From contig NC_088296.1 of NCBI RefSeq assembly GCF_032854445.1, positions 5,357,246-5,421,245 of the forward strand: a DNA stretch of 64,000 nt, given 5' to 3'. The notes under the pieces were generated by a model. It was given only the letters and a program-made list of their open reading frames with translations. It was not told where the DNA came from and searched no databases. The stretch's first letter is position 1, and every line of letters starts with the position of its first letter. Below, one piece after another: positions 27,001-39,000 of this stretch. Source of the DNA: Liolophura sinensis. Its lineage: Eukaryota > Mollusca > Polyplacophora > Chitonida > Chitonidae. The translations under genes and the position numbers were made by a program.

Positions 27001-30000
27001 CGACATTTGCTTTTTCCTGATTGTTTGCAATAGTTATAATCCTTTTCTCTCCACAGGCCAATCACAGCCCTCTGTTGACGTCATGTGACCTGCTGGGGGT
27101 GGAGGAGTCTCAGCTGAGGATGTGGCTGTGTAACAGGAAGATCAAGACAGTCGGAGAGACCCTCATCAAACCCCTGTCCCTCAGCCAAGTGAGTCGTTTC
27201 ATGCATGTCCCTGACATGTCCCTCAGCATCTTAATGGCATGATTAGAGGGTCTGCCTCAGAGTTGCGAGATCTGGGGTCAAACCTGGATTGGGTCATAAA
27301 AAAGAAATTAAAAAAAAAATTAAAAAGTGTTTACTTGTTGCTGTCGGGCTTGGCTCTAAGCAGTGAGAGAATAGAGGAAGAAAACAGAACTGGTTGGACC
27401 GGTGTCCATATAACGTGACTGGTTGGGCTGTCATATCTGGTGTCTTCGGCATGATGCTTCAGTGGGTTCAGCTTTTTGGTAGCATGGACTCGCTCTCCTA
27501 CAAAAAGACACAGTATCTGTGCACCTAGTAATGACTCTTCATCATCATATGACTAAAAAATTGTTAAGTATTATATAAAAACCCAAGCATACATACACAT
27601 GTACCTGTTAATCTAGTACCTGGCCACTAGTTATCTTCCACAGCCTCCCCCCGCCCCGTAACATAATTACAGAAATATGATTTCTTCAAAGTGTACCAAG
27701 AACTAGTAAGCATCAAGACGACTTAATAAGCAAAGTAAAAGTATTCCTTTGTAACTGCTGCATAATGTGACGGCATATATTTGAATCGGGTGTATTCTGT
27801 AACATTGGTTTAGATTTGAAATGAAAGATTCTAATCCTTGGGGTCTCTTACAGGCGTTACTGGCCCGGGATGCTCTCTCCAAAAGAATTTATGCCAAAGT
27901 GTTTGATTGGATCGTGACCCAGATCAACAAGGCCCTGTGGAGCCAACAAAAACCTCACAAGTTCATTGGAGTCCTTGATATTTACGGGTTTGTATTTACT
28001 GCTCGTCTGTCTGTCTGTATAAAGTGATGTACTATTTCATAGGGTGCGCACAGTCCTTGAAACTTGTTGAAAGTGCTTGAAAAATACAATTTCATTTTCA
28101 AGTGCTTGAAAGTCATTAAAAAAGACAACTCCTTGAAAATCTTAATTTGCCCCGAACTTAAATATTGCCTGCTGACTGCCGAGTCTGTATATCAGGAGCT
28201 CGCTGATAATTCTCCCATAATCAAGGCTTCCACTGGCACTCGCCATTGTCGCAAATTTAGAACAATTTTTGAAATGGCGATAAAATTTGAAAAAATAGGA
28301 ATGTTTTTGGTGAGAAAAAATACAAACATTATACAAAATTTACCATAAGAGTTTTCTGGGGTTTTTAGCAGATTTTCGCAATTTTTGGAATGAAAATAAT
28401 CCACTGATTTCATTTCAAATGGCCTCATCCTGGTGAAACAACAATGACACAGTCGTATGGCTATTACTTGACAGAAATCTACAAAGGAGGTTCAGCATTG
28501 TTGCAAGTTGACTTACATCAAATAATGCTTTAAATCATTTTTGTTAAATAACGATTGAGAATCATGGCATTTTGGGGGATGCCAATTGTAAAAAAAAAAA
28601 AAAAATATCATGGGAAATAAATCAAGGTAGAATTACACCTGTAAATGAAGTTACCTCCCATGAAAAATTTAAAGTTTTCCACTTAATAAACAATTTTTTT
28701 GGGATCTGAAGTAAATTAAATGTTTCAGAATATGTGCCGTTACATAAATGTGTACGCCGTCTGGTTTTCTCCTGTCAGACTGTGTTACTCCAATGTACTA
28801 ATCATAATGTTGCATTTAAATAAACTCAATTTACAAATTAATTTCGTAACAAATTTTCTGATAGAGGAAACTATATTTTACTAGGATCCTACAGATAGGT
28901 TCAAAAAAGGGTTGATTTTTTTTTTTTTCAAAAACATTTTTTTTTCAAGCATTGGTCCATTATTTTGAGGGCAAGTGGTCTAAATGTAACGTTTGATAAA
29001 CTCCAGATATAGCTGGAAGAGACCAGACTGATTCTAGCAGCTGCACCTAGGCAGATAAAAAGGAATTACAGATGGAGACCTACAAGAGTCTTGGCCGCTA
29101 AGGAAGTACGGCTAAAGAAAAATAGTATTTACTACAAAATCTGATGAGTGGCTAAAGTGACTTGCTAAAAAAATACTGACCCAGAGGAAGCCCTGCATAA
29201 TGATATATGGCGTTCTTTTTTTTTTTTACTGAGCCATGGCCGGGTCATAGAATCTTTAGTCCTCTTTTATAACCTGACCCTTGTTTTATGGATGCAACTC
29301 TGATCTATTTTTTGGCGTTCAGTTTTAGATATTAAGTTCTGATTAAGGTTAGTTTTTATTCTGTCTTTACAGGTTTGAAACATTTGAATTGAATAGTTTT
29401 GAACAGTTTTGCATAAATTATGCAAATGAAAAACTCCAGCAACAGTTTAACATGGTGAGTGTACTCTGCTTTTATAAAAATTGTGTGTTTTTTTTTTGTT
29501 TTTACGATTAAGTGTTAAACGTTGAAATGAATGATGAGAAGTGTCATTTTGAAAATTGAATATTTGAATTGGTAAGTTTTAATGTGTCACAAGTGATTGG
29601 AAAGATTTATTTATTTATTTGATTAGTGTTTTACGCCGTACTCAGAAATGTTTCACTTATACGACGACAGCCAGCATTATGGTGGGAGGAAACCAGTCAG
29701 GACATGGGAAACTTCATGACCATCCGCAGGCTGCTGCCAGACCTTCCCACTTACGGCCAATGAGGAAGCTACCATGAGCTGGACTTAAACTCACAGCGAC
29801 CACATTGGCCTGTAGAAGTCTGTATATCCAGAGAGTATTAAACCAGACTTCATGATCTTTCCCTAGTTTATTGTCAAGTACCAATTTTTAGAGAAAGCAC
29901 GATAAACTGTTGCCAAATGACAATTACAAGCATTTTCACCTGCATGGCATGCAAATTTTATACTAGTTGGTGAAGTTCACCAATTTTTGGAGGCAACCTA

Positions 30001-33000
30001 CGGATGGTCATGGGTTTCCCCATGGTTCTGCCCGGTTTCCTCCCACCATAATGCAATCCGCCGTCATATAAGTGGAATATTCTTTAGTAAGGCGTGAAAC
30101 GCCAATCAAATAAAATGAACAAGTCAAATTTCTAGAAAAGGGTCCCTGCTGTCTTTTTTATTTTAGGATTAATTATTGAAAGTTGATCTGAAATTATATT
30201 TCTCCGTCTTGGAGAGCAGGATGTGTCTAATTGTTTAAATGCACATCTTGTCACAGCTGGCGTTCAAGGAGAAGGTTCAATGCCGTCCTTAGGCATGTTC
30301 AGCAGGGAATTTCTAGATTTCCCCACCCCCATTTTCCCTGAGGCTTTCGTGACGAAAAAACAATCTGTTTGCTCCTGGAGTCAAATGCACAGTGTTCATT
30401 GAAAGCCACTTGAATTCCACCAATATTGCAAATCTCTGCAAGAACCTACTATGGGAAGGCTGTGCAGTAACTTGCCAAAGGTCTGTGATTTTTCAATTGG
30501 AGGTGGCCTCCGTGGCTCAGTTGGTTAGCGCGCTAGTGCAGCATAATGACCCAGGAGCCTCTCTCCAGTGCGGTTGTTTTGAGTTAGATCCAGCTCATAC
30601 TGGCTTCCTCTTCAGCCGTACGTGGGAAGGTCTGCCACCAACGGTTGTGGGTTTCCCCCGGTTTCCTCCCACCATAATGCTGGCCGCCGTTGTATAAGTG
30701 AAATATTCTTGAGTACGGCGTAAAACACCAATCAAATAAGTAAGTAAATAAATCATAAATTGGACTACCATGGAAAACAGGTTTGACATCTCGGGCTACA
30801 GGCTGCGGACAGGCAATGCTATGTTCACCATTCTGAAATACATGTATATAGGATAAAAATAAAAAAAAAACATTTTATCCTTTGTTTGACAGCACGTTTT
30901 CAAATTAGAACAAGAAGAGTACGTCAGAGAGCAGATTGAGTGGTCATTTATCGATTTCTATGACAACCAACCTTGTATAGATCTGATAGAACAGAAGCTG
31001 GGGATTTTGGATTTGCTGGATGAGGAATGTAAGGTGAGTACACCATTGACAGGGCAGAAAATGAAAGTGAAAGTCAAGTGTGGGACAAGAGTGAAAGTAC
31101 AAGTAGCCTTCAGACAACAAGTCAAGAATGCGAGAAAAGTGAAAGCAAATGTTATCTTAAGCAAAAAAAGAAACTGTCTTTACTTTGAACATACATACTT
31201 GCAGATTTAAAATTATTTAAGATTATTTTGTTACTTTAGAGGAAAGTCTAACTAGCAATTTGAACACACTTATGAATTAAAAAGGAGAAAGACTATTTTG
31301 TTACTACAAATCAAAACGTGAGTAACTGTCCAACATGTGCTGTTTCATCATGAATTGTTTGTAACACATCATATGCACCTGTGGATAGTGTGACGTCATA
31401 CGTGACATCTTGTACGGTGTTGTGTGTTGTTATTGGAAACCTGGGTGTATAAAAGTTCCTATTTTTGTTTTAAGATATCATTTTGAACTCAAGATTACAA
31501 CATCATACATGTCATGTAGCACAGTGTTTCTTTTTCAACACCATGGCATCGACATGTGAAATATCAAAACAAAATGTAGTAAAGAAAATGATGTGAAATA
31601 TCACTTCTATCTGTGAAAGAAACCCTGATATTTCACTTTTATACAATTACTAAACAGTGCTAATTTTACAAGGTGTTTTTCTTTTAGGGGCCTCTATGGT
31701 TCAATTGGTTAGCGTGCTAGCGCAGCGTAATGACCCAGGAGTCTCTCACCATTGCTGTCGCTGTAAGTTAAGTCCAGGTCATGCTGGCTTCCTCTCCAGC
31801 CGTTCGTGGGAAGGTCTGCCAGCAACTTGCAGATGGTCGTGGGTTTCCCCCGGGCTCTGCCTGGTTTCCACCCACCATAATGCTGGTCGCCGCCGTATAA
31901 GGGAAATATTCCTGAGTACGGAGTAAAACACCAATCAAATAAATAAGTAAATCGTTTTCTTTTACATCATCTGTGCTCAGATGCCGAAAGGATCCGATAA
32001 GAACTGGTGTCAGAAGCTGTATGACAAACACCTGAAGAAATCTGAGCATTTTGAGAAACCCAGAATGTCCAACATGGGCTTCATCATCAACCACTTCGCG
32101 GACAAGGTCCTGTACGACGCTGACGGATTCCTGGAGAAGAATCGAGACACTGTCTTAGAAGATCATATTAATATTCTCAAGGCTTCGGAGGTGAGAGCTT
32201 GTTAATGCTATTCGTACAGTGAGTGTACCGTACAACTCAGGCTATCAGTCAGTTGTTTACCGCTCGTATCACACTCAGAGTATTTGTTTCTGTGATGACG
32301 TCATCATGTATTTGTTTCTGTGATGACGTCATCATGTATTTGTTTCTGTGATGACATCATCATGTATTTGTTTCTGTGATGACGTCATCATGTACTTGGC
32401 CCTGTGATGACGTCATCATGTATTTGTTTCTTTGATGATGTTATCATGTATTTGTTTCTATGATGACGTCATCATGTATTTGTTTCTGTGATGACGTCAT
32501 CATGTACTTGGTTCTGGGATGACGTCATCATGTACTTGGTTCTGGGATGATGTCATTATGTATTTGATGGTGTTTCTGTTACCTCCTGCTAGGTGGAGCT
32601 GGTCTCTGAGCTGTTCATGGAAACTGAAGACCAGCCAGATAAGAGAGGACGAGGCCATTCCTTCACCATCAAGCCCATGAGGGAGACCCCTCGTGGGGCT
32701 GTCAAGGAGCACAGGCGATCCGTGGGGTCACAGGTCAGTAAAATCCACTACTAAAGGAATAATCGACAATAAAACCAATCTAGAACACATGATGAGTACT
32801 CTTGTTAATACGAAACTGTTGTACATACATTGTACCCTATTTCTGTTTGACATAGATCTTGTGTAGACAAATTTTTATGCTGCTTCTAATGTTCTCCTTG
32901 TGCAGTTCCGGGACTCCTTGCATTTACTTATGGAAACCCTGAATGCGACAACGCCTCACTACATCCGCTGTATCAAACCTAACGATCTCAAGGAGGCCTT

Positions 33001-36000
33001 CACGTGAGTATGGTCAGCTTGTTAGCAGGACAGGCCGATCATAACCCAGAATCTTGCACTATATATATAGTCAGGGTTCAGGATATATAGTCAGGGCTCA
33101 GGATATATAGTCAGGGTTCAGGATATATAATCAGGGTTCAGGATATATTGTCAGGGCTCAGGATATATAGTCAGGGTTCAGGATATATAGTCAGGGTTCA
33201 GGATATATAATCAGGGTTCAGGATATATAGTCAGGGTTCAGGATATATGATCAGGGTTCAGGATATATAGTCAGGGCTCAGGATATATAATCAGGCTTCA
33301 GGATATATAGTTAGGGTTCAGGATATATAGTCAGGGTTCAGGATATATAGTCAGGGTTCAGTATATATAGTCAGGGTTCAGGATATATAGTCAGGGTTCA
33401 GGATATATAATCAGGGTTCAGGATATATAGTCAGGGTTCAAACTGTAACAAAATTGCTGTGCTCATGTACCACAACACCCATTTCAAAATCATGATGGGG
33501 AGCCAGGGATTCATAGACGACAGCTTAGTCATGTTTTATGGTGTTGATTTTTTTCTCTCAATGAAGAACCAATTTGTCAATTTAGTGGAATTACTGTATT
33601 TGACCATCAACATTTTTAAGATTATGATACAACCATTGTACAACAATCATCTTTTTAAGATGTTGGCACTCAAGCTTTACAGCATTTCACGTTTTTTATC
33701 ATTTTAGCACATAGAAAATGTTGAAATTTTTTAACACTTGCTTTAAAGACAAAAGAATAGAAATTTACTATGTATAAGCTAAGGCTAAATTATATAGTGT
33801 GTTTCATTTCAGGATGCAGGGGCCTCTGTGGCTAAGTTGGTTAGCGCGCTAGCGCAGCGTAATGACCCAGGAGCCTCTCACCAATGCGGTCGCTGTGAGT
33901 TCAAGTCCAGCTCATGCTGGCTTCCTCTCTGGTCGTATGTGGGAAGGTCTGCTAGCAACCTGTGGATGGTTCCCCTGGGCTCTGCCCGGTTTCCTCCCAC
34001 CATAATGCTGGCCGCCGTCGTATAAGTGAAATATTCTTGAGTAAGGCGTAAAACAATAAATAAATTGTTTCAGGATGCATGAGTCGTCATGTAATATGCC
34101 ATCTATCAGGGTAGCACATGTCCACAGAAAGACATCGGAACTTGTACTCTAATAATTGAAATCATTTTTTCATTTATTTTACTAGGTTTGAGCCAAAGCG
34201 AGCAGTAGAACAGTTGAGAGCCTGTGGTGTCCTGGAAACCATTCGCATCAGTGCAGCTGGTTACCCATCTAGGTTTGTAGTTATTGAACTTTTCACTAGC
34301 TAGTAATACATAAAGGCGCAACAACAACAGAGTATTTGGAAGATGGTTACATTTAGAGCTGTGTTTCCAAGGACTTGCGATTGCAATTTTTCACTTACTC
34401 GTCTGTTAATTATTGTGAAAATGGGAAATACATAAAGAGCTTTCACAGAGGTTAACTCGTCTGTCAGTTGTTGTGAGAATGGGAAATACATAAAGAGCTT
34501 CCACAGAGATTAATTCGTCTGTTAATTATTGTGAGAATGGGAAATATATAAAGAGCTTCCACGGAGATTAACTCGTCTGTTAATTATTGTGAGAATGGGA
34601 AATATATAAAGAGCTTCCACAGAGATTAACACACATGTATATAGAGCTAATCGAACATGACCTATATTTAATGCATCAAAGGAGGATTTATTTGCTAGTA
34701 TGGATTTAATGACGAGAGAGTAGATTACACAGGTAAAAGCAGTTGTCAACACAGACAGGCCATGGAATGCGTGAGGCAATTGCAAAACTAACGCAGACGT
34801 AATCACATGTTCGTGGAAACACACCCCGGCCAGTGAAATCCGGACTGTACTCATGCAAATCACATCAGTTACGGACTGACTCTAATGTTAATACTTGAAT
34901 GACTGGCTGACTGCGTGTCAGTCCATTTTGCATTTCACAAAGTAGTTAAAAAAAAAAAAAACCATAACCGATTGTTCCAGTGCTGCTGGTTACACGTTAA
35001 TCCAGGTACCCTCACAAATGTTGGTGACCCCATTTTGGAGACTTTTTCAAACCTGCTTGATGGTTGGAATTTTGGACTTTTTCATAAATCTCCAAAGGCT
35101 AAATTGATTATAGTGAACAAGGCAAGATATGTCTGTGAAATCTTTGGACAAATTAGCTGTAATTAGACCATGTACATGAGCTTTGTGTAACCAAGCTTTG
35201 TGTAACCAAGCTCTGGTGCTTCATGTTTGTGTCAAACATCCCATGTTATCTCATTAAATGTAATTAAAAATGCACAGCATGGAGAGTAAAACCAGAGCAG
35301 CAAAGACAGTGTGACAGCTGGCAAACGGTCACATGTAACCAGTGAAATACAGCCTCTTGTCAATTTACCTCAGGCAGGGTTTTATTCTGATTGTTTATGT
35401 AAATGCATAAGTGCATGCAATAGCAATTTAGATGCCCCATCGTCACTCAGTCAGCCAGTCAGGGTTAACCTGTACAATGTGTGTTTCAGATGGAGCTATG
35501 CCGAGTTCTTCCAGCGATATCGTGTCCTGGCTAAGTCAGGTGACATCAAGAGAGATAACCCAAGGAAAACTTGTGAGAACATCCTGCAGAAACTGATACA
35601 GGTTAGGTTACTTTTGTCTCGATGAGAACATTCTCCAGAAAATCCTCCTCTGAGAAAGCGTTTGCCTATGTGAGAATGTTCTGAACAAAGTTCCCCTATG
35701 AGAAAACTTTTATCTCTGCGAGAATGTTGTCTGAAAAATCCTTCTGTGAGAAACCTTTTGTCTCTGTGAGAATATTCTCTAGAAAATCCTCCTGTGGGAA
35801 AACTTCTGTTTCTGTGAGAATATTATGTGGAAAATTCTCCTGTGAGAAATCTTTTGTCTCTGTGAGAATATTCTCTAGAAAATCCTCCTGTGAGAAAACT
35901 TCTGTTTCTGTGAGAATATTGTGTGGAAAATTCTCCTGTGAGAAATCTTTTGTCTCTGTGAGAATATTGTGTGGACATTCTCCTGTGAGAAATCTTTTGT

Positions 36001-39000
36001 CTCTGTGAGAATATTGTCTGGAAAATTCTCCTGTGAGAAAACTTTTGTCTGTGTGAGAACATTTTTCAGAACCCGATATTTCAGCAGTTGTAAAAGTTAC
36101 TTGATCTAAAGATGAAGAAATGAGTTGGGGGTCAGGAGTGCTGTCATCCTGATTCTGTAGACGTCCTGGTTTTTGTGACAAAGAAGACTGCACGTTTAAG
36201 CTTTCACTTCAGGATACCATGTGCGTGTTGTGCAGTATTGAGCAGGAAGTTACTGTGAAGGTTTAAATTTTGTGCTATTGAAGAGCCGCTGGACAATAAC
36301 ATGTATGTGCAGTTATGAATTTGGCTGGGTAACTTTACCATCCATGACCAGATGTGAAATATGTTGTGAAATTAATATAACCTGGATTTGTGTACTGAGA
36401 TATAAGAGAACTGATAATTAATTCAAGAAAATGAAAACATGTTTTTTTTTTTTTTTGTCTTTAGGATCCTGACAAGTATCGATTTGGAAAGACAAAGATA
36501 TTTTTCCGCGCGGGCCAGGTGGCTTTCCTAGAGAAACTTCGCTCAGACAAGCTGCGTGCCGCAGGAGTGATGATACAGAAACATGTGAGGGGTTGGCTAC
36601 AGAAGAACCGCTACCAGAAAATACAGCGCACTGTACGGCTTATACAGTGTTATGGCCGCGGACTGCTGGCCAGGAGGTAAGCACAGGGATAGGGGTTTGG
36701 GTCAAGGAGAGGGGCTTGGGTGTAGGGCTGATGCAGAAACATGTGAAGGGTTGGCTACAGAAGAACCGCTACTGGAAAATACAGCGCACTGTTTGCTTTA
36801 TACAGTGTTATGGCTGTGAAGTGCTGGCCAGGAGGTAAGCACATGGATAGGGGCTTGGGTCAAGGAGAGGGGTTTGGGTCAAGGAGAGGGGCTTGGGTGT
36901 GGGGCTGATACAGAAACATGTTTGTATGTATTCCTGTGCGTTACTGTCTGTGGATTGACAGTACCGAAACAACATTAATGTGACTCATCTAAATGTATTA
37001 TAAATGGTCTTAAGTTTTGTCCATGATTAATTTTGCTAAATTCAAATGTTCAGAATGCTCAGCTTAGACGGTTTTTTTTGACACTCATTTGGAAGGCATG
37101 ATGATAGCCTGTTGGAAAGCTGTATGTTTCATCGTCACTGTAATTCCTCTCTTCAACCTTTTCACATGTCTGCAAGGTGTTTATTCAGACATATTCTGAA
37201 GGCTTTATTCTGTGCAGAGTGATAATTATAATTAAAATGAAAAGGTTGAGGAATAAGGGTTATATTTATATTTAATAACATTTATTTGTCTGTGAAAATG
37301 CACTCTTTTGGGCGAAATTTTGGGTGACTTAATTGAACCAGTATTTAATAAAAAAAGTCTGGTACAGGTGTGTCTGAAGCAATTTGAAAGTGGTACAACT
37401 ATCGGTCGACTATCCCAGCGCAAAAGGCGAGGGTCCACAGGCTCTCTAGGCCCCGGAAGCTTTGGGTGCTAGACGGCTGGAGATGCCCTGAAATTGTGTT
37501 ACGGGGTTTTTACTCTTCACATAGATCCTTAGTCTACAGCGCACATGTGCGAACGTGGGCCTTTTTTTGTTGGTCATAATTAAATTGGTCCAACTTTACT
37601 TTGCTTTTGTTTTTTTGTTACTTTCTTTTAAACTTTTTTAAATAAAAAGTTGTACAGGCATGACCGCACTACTTCCGTCGCCACTGTGGTGTAATATTTA
37701 ACTGACCCCTGATTTGTTACAGACATGCTCTGTTCTTGCGACAAACCAAAGCTGCCACAAGAATCCAGAAGACGTGGCGAGGATTCAAACTACGCAGAAA
37801 GTTCCTGTCCAATCAACAGGCTGCCATCAAAATACAGGTATAAATCATATTGTGATACTTTTCTGTGGAATTAACAAGACAGTTAAAGTAAATGATAACA
37901 CTGACCTGATATATATGTCAAATGAAAACACTGTCCATGACAATAGTTTGAAATAGTTTTTAGACCTTTTTCAATCCAGTACACATCTTTGAAACATTTC
38001 TACGGTGACCTGTTCTAACGGTATTGGAACCAGTGACGTGACATCAGGTTTTTGCCACTCAGCACACACAGACTCGTACGTATTTCATCATACAAAATCC
38101 CTGTACATATATATCTATTAATACATTTGCTGCTGTGAGTTCAAGTCCAGCTCATTCTGTCTTCCAGCAACCTGCGGATGGTCGTGGGTTTCCCCCAAGG
38201 TCTGCCCAGTTTTCTTCCACCATAATGCTGGCTGCCCTCCTATAAGTGAAATATTCTTGAATGTGGCGTAAAACATCAATCAGATAAATAAAATAAATAA
38301 ATTAATACATTTGCTAAATGCACCTTGAATAAAATGATCACAAGTATAAAATGTGGATGTGACGTCACTGATACCCTCTGCATAGCTCAAGACCGTTGTA
38401 GAATCTAATCTTTAAAACACTTTTACTCTTTTGAAAAATATTCTAGAAAAATAAATCAAACTATTTTCCTGGACAGTGTTTGATGGACTTTTACAATGCT
38501 CTGTACGGCTGATGCAGTGTTCTGTTATATACATCAATTTAGTATTTTCTTTGCCTTTTAAATGTATGGCAAGTCCCTTACTGGATCTTTTGTTTATAGA
38601 GTTTGTCTGTACTGCAGCTTATCTGCCCCTGACTAGTGGCCTTGAGTCCAAATTCTGTCTGATTTGACTGTGGCCTTACATTTGTCTTCTAGCTGATGAA
38701 CTGAATGTAACAAAATGTCAAAGATTGATGATTTAAACTGTTGAAATTGGCCTCTTTTCTGAACGAAGTTTTTTTGCCCTGAGTTAAACCTTAATGTACA
38801 GTGCATGGTCTCCAACCAGAAAACTAAAGGCTCTCGTCTATAGGGAAATACTGTTAAGGACAGAGTTAAGCACCCATGAGTATATGTCTGTGGAAAACAA
38901 CAACTAAGAGCTTGCCAAAATATTAAAATGTCAACAGTATGTTCAGTTGGAATATATACATGTATGTTTTTGCGTTATGCAATCAATCCCTTCTGGGCGC

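Noticed and set aside
35696-36193. 165-codon minus-strand open frame with [10 protein letters not shown] repeats
   Set aside because: Antisense translation of the array after exon 19; no start context, splice sites or family match.
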